Below are positions 1 to 9,877 of a stretch of 35,955 nt of DNA, piece after piece. The stretch is taken from positions 1 to 35,955 of the forward strand of contig JAAZXA010000070.1 in assembly GCA_014240385.1 (NCBI GenBank). The letters are read 5' to 3'. This DNA comes from Methanobacteriota archaeon. Its GTDB lineage: Archaea > Thermoplasmatota > Poseidoniia > Poseidoniales > Poseidoniaceae. Positions within the stretch are counted from its first letter, which is position 1; each line of letters opens with the position of its first letter. The notes under the pieces were generated by a model that ran no database searches, was not told the origin of the DNA, and saw only the letters and a program-made list of their open reading frames with translations. The position numbers and the translations under genes were made by a program.

Positions 1-654
1 ATTGACAAACAGGATATGATTAACTGGGGAATGGAAAAATTCCCAACAGATAGGGAAAGAACTACTCTTGATGCTAGAATAATCATAATGACCACAAATG
101 AGCCAAATAGACTCCATAACCATCTTCGAGAAGATGGAGCAGATGACATTCTGTATAGAGACGAAAAGGGATTAAGGCTCTATGACCGAGATAATGATCC
201 TGCTCCAATACGAGATGAAGATGCTCATCTTCCTGAGCATGATACAGTTGGAATTTTAGTTCGTTGGAATCCATTTGATTGGAATCATAAAAGATGTCTT
301 GAAAATGGGTCATGTTCAGAAGAGTTCACCTCAATAGGAAAACTATCAAGGGTAACGGTGGGAATGAAAGTTGTCATTCTATGTACTCATAGTCATGGTG
401 TTAAAGCAGTTGGAGAAGTAACTGGTGAAGTTTCAAATGAAACATGGGGAGCAAATCATTGGAGTGGAAAATACAAAATGCAAGCGAATTCTGTAAATAA
501 AAGGAGAGTTCCAATTTCAATCAAGAAAGCATTTATTCATTCTGGAATAGTTGAAATTAATCCTTTGTTGAAAAAGGATTTGCATGTTGTTGAATGTAGA
601 TATCTCAGTGCTGAAAGATGGGCTGAATATGAGAAGTTGGCTAAGTTTTCTTGA
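1..654 (+). CDS. Hypothetical protein, probably 5'-truncated by the window edge; C-terminal half possibly a small beta-barrel (PUA/EVE-like) domain
   Basis: The frame of ORF 16..654 stays open to base 1 (IDKQD-MINWGMEKF...). The stop is at 654. I recognise no family; the fold suggestion is weak. Confidence 0.5.
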   Translation: MDKQDMINWGMEKFPTDRERTTLDARIIIMTTNEPNRLHNHLREDGADDILYRDEKGLRLYDRDNDPAPIRDEDAHLPEHDTVGILVRWNPFDWNHKRCLENGSCSEEFTSIGKLSRVTVGMKVVILCTHSHGVKAVGEVTGEVSNETWGANHWSGKYKMQANSVNKRRVPISIKKAFIHSGIVEINPLLKKDLHVVECRYLSAERWAEYEKLAKFS

Positions 655-746
655 TTTAGTGTCATTAGTTTTTTATTTGTCATTTTGTTTGGCCCTTCCC
701 CCCATCAAAGTCATGACCCCCACCCACCTCGCCCACCTTGAACAAC

Positions 747-2759
747 ATGGGAATGATTGCAGTTACACTCCCTGATGGAGCCATCAACGAATATGCCAAA
801 GGCGTCACCGCTGGTGAAATTGTTTTTGACATATTAGGGAAAAAACATGGCTGCGTAGCTGCTACTATCAACGATGTTGAATCTGATTTCTCTACTGAAT
901 TACATGAAGATTGTAATGTCGAGGGAATCCTTGCAGATTCTGATGCAGGCATGCATATTTTGAGGCATTCAGCAGCACATCTTCTGGCCCAAGCTGTAAC
1001 TGAACTATACCCTGGTGCCTTACCTACTATCGGCCCTGCAATCGACTCTGGTTTTTACTATGATTTTGCTATGGAAGCAATTGATGAGAGTGATCTGAAG
1101 GCCATTGAAAAGAAAATGCAATCGCTTGCCAGAGGCAATCTGACAATCGAAAGAGAAGATAGTGCAGAGTTGCAAACTTTGTTCCAAGCTAATCCATACA
1201 AATTGGAAATTATTAGTGATAAACTCGAGGATGGCGCTGGTTCTACCATTTACCGCCAAGGTGATTTCTATGATTTGTGCCTAGGGCCTCACGTTCCATC
1301 AACTGCCAAACTGATGAATGTTAAATTGCTGAGTATCAGTACTGCATATTGGCGTGGAGACCAAAACAATGCTTCTTTAATTCGAATATATGGAACTGTG
1401 TTCCCAGATAAACACCAATTGAAGGAACACCTTAGGAATTTGGAAGAAGCAAAAAAGAGAGACCACCGGAAATTGGGTAAGGATTTGCAGTTATTCCATA
1501 TCTCAGAAAAGGTAGGTCAAGGCCTGATTCTGTGGACACCCCGTGGTGCTGTCATACGTCAAGAGTTGCAGGATTTTATCGCCAAGGAACTCAAAAGACA
1601 AGGGTACCATCAGGTATTCACTCCACATATCGGTAAACTTGACTTGTATAGGACATCAGGGCATTTTCCATATTATCAGGAATCACAGTATCCTCCTGTT
1701 ATTGAAAGGGATTTATTGAAGAAACTCTCTGAAGATGGTTGTTCGTGTTCTGATTTGTCTAATATGATGAATGACGGTGATATTGATGGATATTTATTGA
1801 AACCGATGAATTGCCCACATCATACCCAGATTTATGCCTCTCAATTACGCTCTTATCGCGATTTACCACTACGTTTGGCTGAGTTTGGCACCGTATATCG
1901 CTGGGAGCAATCGGGTGAGATATCCGGTATGACAAGGGTTCGTGGTTTTACTCAAGATGATGCTCACTTATTCGTAACTGAAGAGCAAATTGCTAAGGAA
2001 GTATTAGGGTGCATCGAATTAGTTCAGATTATTTTTGGTATTCTTGGAATGAATGATTATCGAGTTCGCGTTGGTTTACGCGATCCCGCTTCTGACAAAT
2101 ACGTTGGAACCTCGGATGGCTGGGACAAAGCAGAAGCTGCCTGTATTGCAGCAGCATCATCTTTAGGGGTTCCATTCACTGAAGAAGAGGGAGAAGCCGC
2201 ATTTTATGGTCCAAAGGTTGACTTTGTGGTGAAGGATGTCATCGGTCGTGAATGGCAGTTGGGAACAGTGCAGGTTGACTATAATTTACCAGAGCGTTTT
2301 GACCTGACATACCAGGGTGCGGATGGGGAAAGCCACCGTCCGGTGATGATTCATCGGGCTCCGTTTGGCTCGATGGAGCGCTTCGTCGGAGTTCTGATTG
2401 AGCATTTTGCTGGAAAGTTCCCCACTTGGTTATCGCCAACTCAAGTGCACATCATTACTATTTCAGAGCGGCAAAAAGAATATGCTGCTAAAGTTCATGC
2501 TACTTTGAAAGATGCAGGTATTCGTGTTGAGAGCGATACCTCTGACAATACCATTGGAAAGAAAATCCGCACCCACCGTAAGATGCAGCCTGCCTACATG
2601 TTGATCCTTGGTGAAGAAGAAGCTGCTTCTGATTGTGTTTCGATAAGAGCGCGTGATGGTACACAAGTCAAAGATGTGCCATTAAGTCAATTTATCACAG
2701 ATATTAGTGAAGAAATTGGGTCTAAAACAGCAACTCCTTTCCTCGTAACGAATGAATAA
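747..2759 (+). CDS. thrS: Threonyl-tRNA synthetase, bacterial-type (TGS domain + N2 editing domain + class II core + anticodon-binding domain)
   Basis: N-terminal TGS-like MIAVTLPDGAINEYAKGVTAGEIV; HILRHSAAHLLAQAV editing motif; YLLKPMNCPHH; YRWEQSGEISGMTRVRGFTQDDAHLF; C-terminal anticodon-binding region. ATG at 747 or 753 is more likely than the TTG at 738. Confidence 0.95.
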   Translation: MGMIAVTLPDGAINEYAKGVTAGEIVFDILGKKHGCVAATINDVESDFSTELHEDCNVEGILADSDAGMHILRHSAAHLLAQAVTELYPGALPTIGPAIDSGFYYDFAMEAIDESDLKAIEKKMQSLARGNLTIEREDSAELQTLFQANPYKLEIISDKLEDGAGSTIYRQGDFYDLCLGPHVPSTAKLMNVKLLSISTAYWRGDQNNASLIRIYGTVFPDKHQLKEHLRNLEEAKKRDHRKLGKDLQLFHISEKVGQGLILWTPRGAVIRQELQDFIAKELKRQGYHQVFTPHIGKLDLYRTSGHFPYYQESQYPPVIERDLLKKLSEDGCSCSDLSNMMNDGDIDGYLLKPMNCPHHTQIYASQLRSYRDLPLRLAEFGTVYRWEQSGEISGMTRVRGFTQDDAHLFVTEEQIAKEVLGCIELVQIIFGILGMNDYRVRVGLRDPASDKYVGTSDGWDKAEAACIAAASSLGVPFTEEEGEAAFYGPKVDFVVKDVIGREWQLGTVQVDYNLPERFDLTYQGADGESHRPVMIHRAPFGSMERFVGVLIEHFAGKFPTWLSPTQVHIITISERQKEYAAKVHATLKDAGIRVESDTSDNTIGKKIRTHRKMQPAYMLILGEEEAASDCVSIRARDGTQVKDVPLSQFITDISEEIGSKTATPFLVTNE

Positions 2760-2816
2760 ACTCAAGAAAATAAATATGTGTAAAGTTAATTCTTCACGAA
2801 AAGGAGATGAACCCCA

Positions 2817-2833
2817 AAGGGGCTACGCCCCTT
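2817..2833 (+). promoter_or_regulatory. Perfect hairpin directly abutting the start codon of the 2835..5402 gene, with an overlapping alternative hairpin
   Basis: AAGGGGC(2817-2823)-TAC-GCCCCTT(2827-2833), ATG at 2835. CCCC(2812-2815)-AAA-GGGG(2819-2822) competes for the same G run. Confidence 0.55.
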
Positions 2834-2834
2834 C

Positions 2835-5402
2835 ATGGTGGCAATGAATATCATCGGGGACTACCCGGCTGTGGCATTATTGTCACCTATTCTGGCCTCG
2901 GTTATTTCATGGTTTTTGATGAAATTTTGGGTTACAAGATCACTTGTAGACTTACAAGTCGCTTTTAAAGTAAGTGATTTTGAATACGAGGTTCATACTG
3001 TAACTCGTACTCGAAAAGATGCTGCTGAACTATTGTCGCACCCACGTTCCCGCATCGGAGTTCGGATGTACATTCTATCTCTAGTCGGTGTTTGTATCAT
3101 TATCCTAGAGTTATTACTCGCTTGGTTCGGCTTGTATGAAGGTTATTACTCCTACAATCTTGGTCTTGCTTTGTTGTTTATTTTAGTACCTGCATTAGCT
3201 TCTACTGCTTTTGCATTATTTGCTCAAATTTCACCCTCAAAGTCTTCTCAAAAAGCAACCATGCAAGAAGAGAGTGTCATACGAAAAGGTATGATCGTCA
3301 TCATTGGAATTCTATGGGTTCTAATGATTGCTCTCCTCCATTTAGTGCTTAACAAGATTGTTGGAATATCTAATACTAATTTGACTTCGACAATTCTATT
3401 TGTTGCTATGTTACCTGCAATTATTGCTTATGGTCGAATACTTGGCTCAAGTTGGTTGCCATTATTGCGTTCAAGTTGGAAGTTGTCTAAAGGTAAACCA
3501 AGCCAATTACATCCTTCAACACCTACCCCTGCTAAGCAAGCAGTTGCATTTTTGGTAGCGATCGCTGCATTTTCAATGCCAATAACTGCATTTAATACAT
3601 TGGTTACATTAGCCATGATTACTTTCCGCCCTGGACTGTTAACTCATTCTCAACAAGTACTCGGACTTCCTGAATATACTGAACAAGCAGTTGTTATGGA
3701 GGAGGGGGGGCTAATAGGCTTCATAGCAATTGAGTTGTTTTCCTACATTTCAGTTTATGAAATCAGGATGCCAATGGTGACTGCTGTACTTCTGTTTTTA
3801 TTGCTAAATGTAGCAGTCATTGGAATCGCCTTTGTTTTCGATGTTGCAAAGATTTTATTCTTGGGTATTTCTGACATCTGTGGAAAAGGTGGAATAAAGG
3901 TAGCAGAGAGTCGTATGCTGCGTGCTGAAAAGCGGCAACAGGCCAAAGTTCTGAATTTTTGTTTCTCTGCCTTTGCCGGACAATCTATCTTCTTGTTATT
4001 CCTCGCTTTAATCACCTTCTGGGATTCTGCATTTTTGCCGCAAGGTGCAGCCTGTGGGCCCTGGGAAAATTCTGTTTGTCTAATCTTTGAAAAAGACGCC
4101 ATGGAACAATTGACTTGGATGATGGCAGCAGGTGGGCAACTGGCTTTCCTGACTGTTTGGTTAATGAGCAGAGAAATGAAAGAAGTTCTCGACAAAACCT
4201 ATTTCGATGCCTCAGTCGGTAGCGAAAGAAAAGAAATGTCGGCTTGGGAAGATGTCATTTTCCTGCAGCAGACACCGTTGAACAAATTGATTGCTGAAGA
4301 CGATTGGCAAACGATAATCAATCGATGGGAACATCAAGCCCAAGGCCCGAGTGGCTTGACTTCAGTGCGTAGAGCAAAGGATGAGATGATACTTATGGCA
4401 ACGATTGGGAACTGGAATAAGGCTGAGGAGTTGGCCCTTTCAGTGCTGGCACTGAAGGGCGGTGATTCGAAGGAAGCAAGGTTAATTCTTGCCGCTGCCT
4501 CTATCATTCAGAGAGATTTCCATGAGGCAAGGCCTCGACTATCAAGAATGCGAGGAGAGTCGCAACAAGCAATGCATCTGGAATGGATTGGTGAAATCAT
4601 TGACCCTGAGGTTATCGAATTCCCGGAATCAATGATTCCAATGTGCTCTGTTGACCCACTTGCTAAGTTAAACAAAGATTTACTACAACGCTGGTTAGAA
4701 TGGTTGCCTTGGTCAAATATCAAACACCGTAATGATGCGATAGGGCGAAAGTTCCTGCTCGGAGATATTGCTAGAATGCGAATTTGTGGTCAATCAATAG
4801 AGGCCCTAGATAGACTTGAATATTGGATTCATAGGAACAATGTGCAAAAATGGGTGATGGGGGATATTGCAAGAGCGTTATTGATGATCGATAATGGGAT
4901 GGCTTTGAGTGCCCGACAAATTCGTAGGAATTTGGCTGAAAAGAATCCAAGGCATCCTGCTGTGAGGGCTCTTCAAAGTATAATGTTACGATTGGGGTTA
5001 GAAGACCAACCTATGGATGTAGCAGATGGCTCAGAATTTGATTGGTTGGAGGTTAATGGCAACACCAATTCTGAAGAGAGGCAAAAAGAGTGGCTATCGC
5101 TTTACAACATCATTCCATTTGAAGGCGAATATAACGCTATATCGGGTAAACATATGATGGCTGCAAATTGTTGGTTGATGCATAATTCTTCTAAAAAGGT
5201 AGGTATCCATCCAAGTGCTGTAAAGGCAAAGGTATGGGGCAAGGCTGCAGGCTGGCCAAGTGCACATGAACAACCGGTTGGAAATTTCTTAATATCATCG
5301 GGGCTCATTGCAAATGTCAATGGTGTAGCGATTGACATGGGCTTACCTGCTGCAATAAACCTTGAAGACCCGCGGGTAAAATTAGTCTTGGAATTAGATT
5401 GA
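2835..5402 (+). CDS. Large polytopic membrane protein with a helical, possibly TPR-like C-terminal region
   Basis: 855 aa ORF; many hydrophobic segments in the N-terminal ~450 aa, then a soluble alpha-helical region (WNKAEELALSVLALKGGDSKEARLILAAASIIQRDFHEARPRL). Confidence 0.75.
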   Translation: MVAMNIIGDYPAVALLSPILASVISWFLMKFWVTRSLVDLQVAFKVSDFEYEVHTVTRTRKDAAELLSHPRSRIGVRMYILSLVGVCIIILELLLAWFGLYEGYYSYNLGLALLFILVPALASTAFALFAQISPSKSSQKATMQEESVIRKGMIVIIGILWVLMIALLHLVLNKIVGISNTNLTSTILFVAMLPAIIAYGRILGSSWLPLLRSSWKLSKGKPSQLHPSTPTPAKQAVAFLVAIAAFSMPITAFNTLVTLAMITFRPGLLTHSQQVLGLPEYTEQAVVMEEGGLIGFIAIELFSYISVYEIRMPMVTAVLLFLLLNVAVIGIAFVFDVAKILFLGISDICGKGGIKVAESRMLRAEKRQQAKVLNFCFSAFAGQSIFLLFLALITFWDSAFLPQGAACGPWENSVCLIFEKDAMEQLTWMMAAGGQLAFLTVWLMSREMKEVLDKTYFDASVGSERKEMSAWEDVIFLQQTPLNKLIAEDDWQTIINRWEHQAQGPSGLTSVRRAKDEMILMATIGNWNKAEELALSVLALKGGDSKEARLILAAASIIQRDFHEARPRLSRMRGESQQAMHLEWIGEIIDPEVIEFPESMIPMCSVDPLAKLNKDLLQRWLEWLPWSNIKHRNDAIGRKFLLGDIARMRICGQSIEALDRLEYWIHRNNVQKWVMGDIARALLMIDNGMALSARQIRRNLAEKNPRHPAVRALQSIMLRLGLEDQPMDVADGSEFDWLEVNGNTNSEERQKEWLSLYNIIPFEGEYNAISGKHMMAANCWLMHNSSKKVGIHPSAVKAKVWGKAAGWPSAHEQPVGNFLISSGLIANVNGVAIDMGLPAAINLEDPRVKLVLELD

Positions 5403-5444
5403 TTTCAAACTCAAGCCATAGCAAGCATCATCCCTATCAAGAGG

Positions 5445-7211
5445 ATGGCAGTTGACATGATGGCCTCAGGTATCTCATTTGAGGAGCGAATGGAGGCTCG
5501 TAAAGCCGAGCAATTTGCTCGCTTGGATAAACTCAACAATATTGGCGTCATGATGATTCTTCTTGCGACATTGTGGATGATGATTCCAAAGGTAATGGCC
5601 TCAATGGCGGGAACAAGTGCCCTCTTACCCGAACTTGGCCCTGCTCTCTTGATGTTAACTTGGGCCTTTTTTATTCAGGACTTGATGAATGATGGAGCCT
5701 TAACAAACTCAAGAGTTGGAGGTGTGACTGCAGTCTTCTGGCTGCCATTGATGATTATCGGGACATGGACCATCAATGATTCACTCGGCCCCATGATTGG
5801 AGGGTTTGGCTGTATGGGTATTGCCTACTTACTGTATAGGGAATCTCGTCAGCGCCTGAAAGCAGGTTGGGAGACTATTCGTTATCGAGCCGTAATGGGT
5901 GGGCTTGGCTTAGTAATGTCTCTATCATTATTTGTTGTTGAGCCCCCTGTAGGCTCCATCCTGTTTCTTAATATCGGCTTTGTCGGGCTAGGGCTCTATT
6001 TGGTAATATCAGACAGCATCGGTGGCGATGATAAGCGCGAACTACGTAAAGAATTCAAAAAAAGATTGGACCAGGCCCAAACCCGTTTATTACAATTAAA
6101 ATCAGAAGGAATCGTAGTAGATCAGGCGTCATCCTTGATCACAACCGCTGGAGAGGAAGGGCATATTGACCCTCACCTTGGCATCAAACTAATCCACGAA
6201 GCATTAGATGATATTGAACGTACTTTAGCAATGTCAGAAGATGTTGAAGCCATCAAAGATGATGCCTATGCAGCGGTTGAGAAAGCAGAGAATATCGCAC
6301 CTACTGTTGCAAGGCCACGCTCAGCTTTGGTACAAGGCGACCGCGAAGTAGAACTTGGCAGCCTGCGAGAAGGTGAGATGCTCTATCGTCAAGCCAAGAT
6401 AAGAGCTGGGAAAATTATCGAATGGTGGGCCAAAGCCGAGAAGGCAATAATCAAGGCAAAAAACCTGATTTCAGGGCTGGATGGAGAACAATCACTCCAC
6501 CTCAAGGCTATTCTCAAGGAATCACAAGAGAAATTGGATGCCGAGAATCCAAAATTGGCCTATGAATTTGCAATAACAATCCCTGAACAGGTTGAGGCGA
6601 TTGGAGAGGCAGTGGAAAATGCAGAGGAAGCAGTCAATGAAGCAGAGCGAATTTTGAAGGGAGTTGATGGCCTTGATACCAGCCTATGGGATGAGCGAAT
6701 GAGTGCAGCATCTACAGCCTTAGCAAAGGGTAACCATGCCCTTGCGCGAGGCTTATCAGATAGCGTTGTTAGAGAAATTAGCAGCGAGAGAGAAGCCATG
6801 GAAGATGTTCGAAGGGCTCGCCGCCAAAAGAAAAAGTTGAGTGCAAAATGGGAAAAACGGCCTGATGCTAAAGAATGGCAAGCACGTTGGGATGAACTAA
6901 GTTCAGCAGCCGATGAAAAGCAATGGAGTCATGCTGCAACATTACTGAAGAAAATAGTTGATGACCTCGATAGTGAAACTGAATCAAGTGAAGAGGCTGA
7001 GGAATTACTTCAATTCGTTAAGGATGAATGGAGAATCCTGCGCAATCAATTGGAAGCATCAGGAATCAAGGTTGATGATGAACAACGTCGAGAGTGTGAG
7101 GCGAGTATTGGAGATGCTGAAACTGCGCATGGCTTGAGTGATTGGCAAGGCTGTTTGGAAGCATTAGGGAAAGCTGATGGTTTAATGGAGCGCTTACGCA
7201 GACGTGTCTAA
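5445..7211 (+). CDS. Membrane protein: several N-terminal TM segments followed by a long charged alpha-helical/coiled-coil cytoplasmic region
   Basis: 588 aa ORF; TM-rich first ~190 aa, then Ala/Glu/Lys-rich helices (EAVENAEEAVNEAERILKG...). Follows 2835..5402 on the same strand after a 42-nt gap. Confidence 0.75.
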   Translation: MAVDMMASGISFEERMEARKAEQFARLDKLNNIGVMMILLATLWMMIPKVMASMAGTSALLPELGPALLMLTWAFFIQDLMNDGALTNSRVGGVTAVFWLPLMIIGTWTINDSLGPMIGGFGCMGIAYLLYRESRQRLKAGWETIRYRAVMGGLGLVMSLSLFVVEPPVGSILFLNIGFVGLGLYLVISDSIGGDDKRELRKEFKKRLDQAQTRLLQLKSEGIVVDQASSLITTAGEEGHIDPHLGIKLIHEALDDIERTLAMSEDVEAIKDDAYAAVEKAENIAPTVARPRSALVQGDREVELGSLREGEMLYRQAKIRAGKIIEWWAKAEKAIIKAKNLISGLDGEQSLHLKAILKESQEKLDAENPKLAYEFAITIPEQVEAIGEAVENAEEAVNEAERILKGVDGLDTSLWDERMSAASTALAKGNHALARGLSDSVVREISSEREAMEDVRRARRQKKKLSAKWEKRPDAKEWQARWDELSSAADEKQWSHAATLLKKIVDDLDSETESSEEAEELLQFVKDEWRILRNQLEASGIKVDDEQRRECEASIGDAETAHGLSDWQGCLEALGKADGLMERLRRRV

Positions 7212-7212
7212 A

Positions 7213-9873
7213 TTAGATATTTGCCTTACGCATCATGGTTATTATTACTCCACCTAAAACAATTGCAAATACCCAGAAGGCGAATATCTCGATAGTGGTC
7301 CACGGCTCATCTGCAGTTACTCCAGTTATTATGGCATATGATTCCCATTCTCCAGCGGTATTTTCCCACTCCACTGTTAATTTCAAAACCTCATCGTCAT
7401 CTGCATTCCAAATCATAGTTATCTCATCCTCTCCTGGACCATATGGTGTAGCAGTTGGCATCATCCTCTCTAAACAATCTGAGCCAATGCATAATCTCAT
7501 CAAACCACTCCTTGAGCCTTCGTTGACTACTTTGATAATTATTTCATAAGCACCTGGGCGAACTCCATCATCTGGGTGTTGAATATCCAATACTTTCAGA
7601 GCAACGATATCTTGGGGGTGAATCTGAACATCTAAGTTGTATTTTGCAATATTTCCTGCTTCATCTATTGCCTCGACAAGGATTCGGTGGTTTCCAACAG
7701 ACATTTCGGGTAAACTGGTGTTGATGGCACTATCAAAACTAACTCCATTCCTTTCTGATATGACTTCATCATCCAATGAAATAGTGTAAATTACATTTGT
7801 AGCAGCAGAAATATCATCGAAAGATTCTGAAATATTCAGCCAAATATTCTCCCCTGTTATTGGTTGATTTGATGGCGTCATCAAGCCAGCACCTTCTATC
7901 CATAATCTAGGTTTAATGATAGGTCCTGTACCATCTAAGACTTCTACATTCCATGTTTTTTTGACAAGGTGTCCAACTTCATCCTTGACTTCAATAGTTA
8001 GTGAATGATGGGAAGTATTCCTTTGACCTTGTCTTTCTTCAATCGACATTCCCACTTGGTTAACTTCAGTACCTTGATGAAATACTATGCTAGCCAAAGC
8101 ACCTGCTTCGTTCCAACCTACACTCTTGTTACTGAACCAATGCACAGAAGCCGAACTGGTGTTGTCAATTGCCACAGTTTGAAGATAGATTCGTTCTCCA
8201 GCAACAACCGCTATTTCATCACACTGCATGATGTCAACAACTGCAATGCTGCTCCCATCGCAACTGACATTAGATGTTGAATTTTTAACCCAAGGTAGGT
8301 CTCCATCAAGGACAATATGTCCTTCTGCACTTGCTTGAATCTCGTAGAAATCACTGCAAGTGTGGCTGAAATTAACCTGTTGCCCAGATTGCCATCCGCT
8401 AATTTCAGAAGCATTTAGAAGGAAATTAGACTGACTAAATTGGTGAGGGATATTATCTCCTGCAGTAAATTCCCAACTGCAATCAAGGCTACCTAAGCCA
8501 TGATCGCTTGAACTCGAAGTGACATTGATTGGTAGGTCCCATGCTTGGTATCCCTCCAATTGAGTACTAACTTGCGGGGCTGTGTTTTCACCAATGCTAA
8601 TGATGAATCCCCCAGATAATCCACTCAAGTCTCTACTAATGGTGAAATTGTTTGGACTTCCAGAAACCCATGATTCATCTGAAGATGAGCGATACTCCCA
8701 AGTGGAAGGCAAGAGAACCTGAATTGGCGTGGATTGGCGTGCATCGTCATTGAGTATCAAGGTCAACAAGGCATGTGGAACGTGATTTCTTTGGGCTGCA
8801 AGGCTTCCATTCTCATACCAACCCCAACTACCATCATTTTCGATGAATCCTTCGACTCTAATTCCTTGAGGGGAGTTTAGGTCAATTCCATCTAGTGAAC
8901 AGCAAAGGCCGTCGAGGCTTTCGAACCAAGAACTACTGTTTAGTAAATCAGTGAATGCGGATTCTTCACCTTGCAAATAAAGATCGATTTGTGTTTCAAG
9001 TGGCAAGCCCCAACTTGGTAGTAAAGTCGAACCCATGCCTGTGCCAAACAAATGTTGAGCACTCCAATTTATTTCAAAATCAGAACCTGGCAATGGTGCT
9101 TCCATAAATTCCAATATTGCTTGACCTTTACTTGTAGATGGTGTTGTATTGTTGAGCCAATGTCCAAGACTTTCGCTAATGTTGCTTTGTTGGTTATTGA
9201 AAATTACAGACCATTCTTCTCCCAAATCAAGCAATGGTAAAGAAAAATTTAACCAACCTTCATTTGCTTGTGCATAGATGATATATCCACTGTTTTTATG
9301 GATAATCCGAACTAAATCAGTTACCGAAGTTTCGAATGAATGATTGAAGAAACCAACACCAGCAACTGATGAGTTCATCTCTGAAGTCAAGAGTTGACCA
9401 TAGTCATTGGAAATGAGGAGCCAGCCTGATTCATTGAGTAGAGTCCCTACAGAATCAGTATCTGAATCGATAGAGCCATTTTGATTCCACCAAGACAGAG
9501 AGTTAGCACCACTAATATTGACTAATGTTCCATTCCATGAATGTTCCAAAAGAACCTCAGTAGAGTTGCCGATATCTGGCTGAATTGCTGAAGTGTGGTT
9601 GAAACTGCCATCCTCACAATCTACTTCCAGTCTAACTGTCCCAGCATCAATGTCGGTGAATTGATTTTCTTCTGCAATAATCCAGTTTGAGGTGGGGCTC
9701 CAAGCCGATGATATTTTTGCCATACATTGGCCCTGTGCAGGGTTAATTGATAACGTCCATGTTCCAATTGCAGATTCAGAATCTGCAATTACATTACTTG
9801 GTAGAAGAACTGCCTGTGGAGCGATGCTTGTTGAAAACAATAAAGTGAGTATAATTATGATGGCATTACGCAT
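7213..9873 (-). CDS. Secreted, C-terminally membrane-anchored surface protein with Ig-like segments and many N-glycosylation sequons
   Basis: Start re-assigned to ATG at 9873 (MRNAIIIILTLLFSTSIAPQAVLL, signal-peptide-like). C-terminal TM (TIEIFAFWVFAIVLGGVIITMMRKANI). More than 20 N-x-S/T sites counted by eye. Confidence 0.8.
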   Translation of the reverse strand: MRNAIIIILTLLFSTSIAPQAVLLPSNVIADSESAIGTWTLSINPAQGQCMAKISSAWSPTSNWIIAEENQFTDIDAGTVRLEVDCEDGSFNHTSAIQPDIGNSTEVLLEHSWNGTLVNISGANSLSWWNQNGSIDSDTDSVGTLLNESGWLLISNDYGQLLTSEMNSSVAGVGFFNHSFETSVTDLVRIIHKNSGYIIYAQANEGWLNFSLPLLDLGEEWSVIFNNQQSNISESLGHWLNNTTPSTSKGQAILEFMEAPLPGSDFEINWSAQHLFGTGMGSTLLPSWGLPLETQIDLYLQGEESAFTDLLNSSSWFESLDGLCCSLDGIDLNSPQGIRVEGFIENDGSWGWYENGSLAAQRNHVPHALLTLILNDDARQSTPIQVLLPSTWEYRSSSDESWVSGSPNNFTISRDLSGLSGGFIISIGENTAPQVSTQLEGYQAWDLPINVTSSSSDHGLGSLDCSWEFTAGDNIPHQFSQSNFLLNASEISGWQSGQQVNFSHTCSDFYEIQASAEGHIVLDGDLPWVKNSTSNVSCDGSSIAVVDIMQCDEIAVVAGERIYLQTVAIDNTSSASVHWFSNKSVGWNEAGALASIVFHQGTEVNQVGMSIEERQGQRNTSHHSLTIEVKDEVGHLVKKTWNVEVLDGTGPIIKPRLWIEGAGLMTPSNQPITGENIWLNISESFDDISAATNVIYTISLDDEVISERNGVSFDSAINTSLPEMSVGNHRILVEAIDEAGNIAKYNLDVQIHPQDIVALKVLDIQHPDDGVRPGAYEIIIKVVNEGSRSGLMRLCIGSDCLERMMPTATPYGPGEDEITMIWNADDDEVLKLTVEWENTAGEWESYAIITGVTADEPWTTIEIFAFWVFAIVLGGVIITMMRKANI

Positions 9874-9877
9874 CAAA

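Noticed and set aside
2807-2973. Short +1-frame ORF starting at ATG 2807, overlapping the start of the membrane protein gene
   Set aside because: SD-like AAGGAG is adjacent to that ATG with too little spacing; the peptide is low-complexity and out of frame.
3755-4195. 146-aa minus-strand ORF
   Set aside because: Fully antisense to the 855-aa membrane protein; composition looks like a reverse translation artefact.
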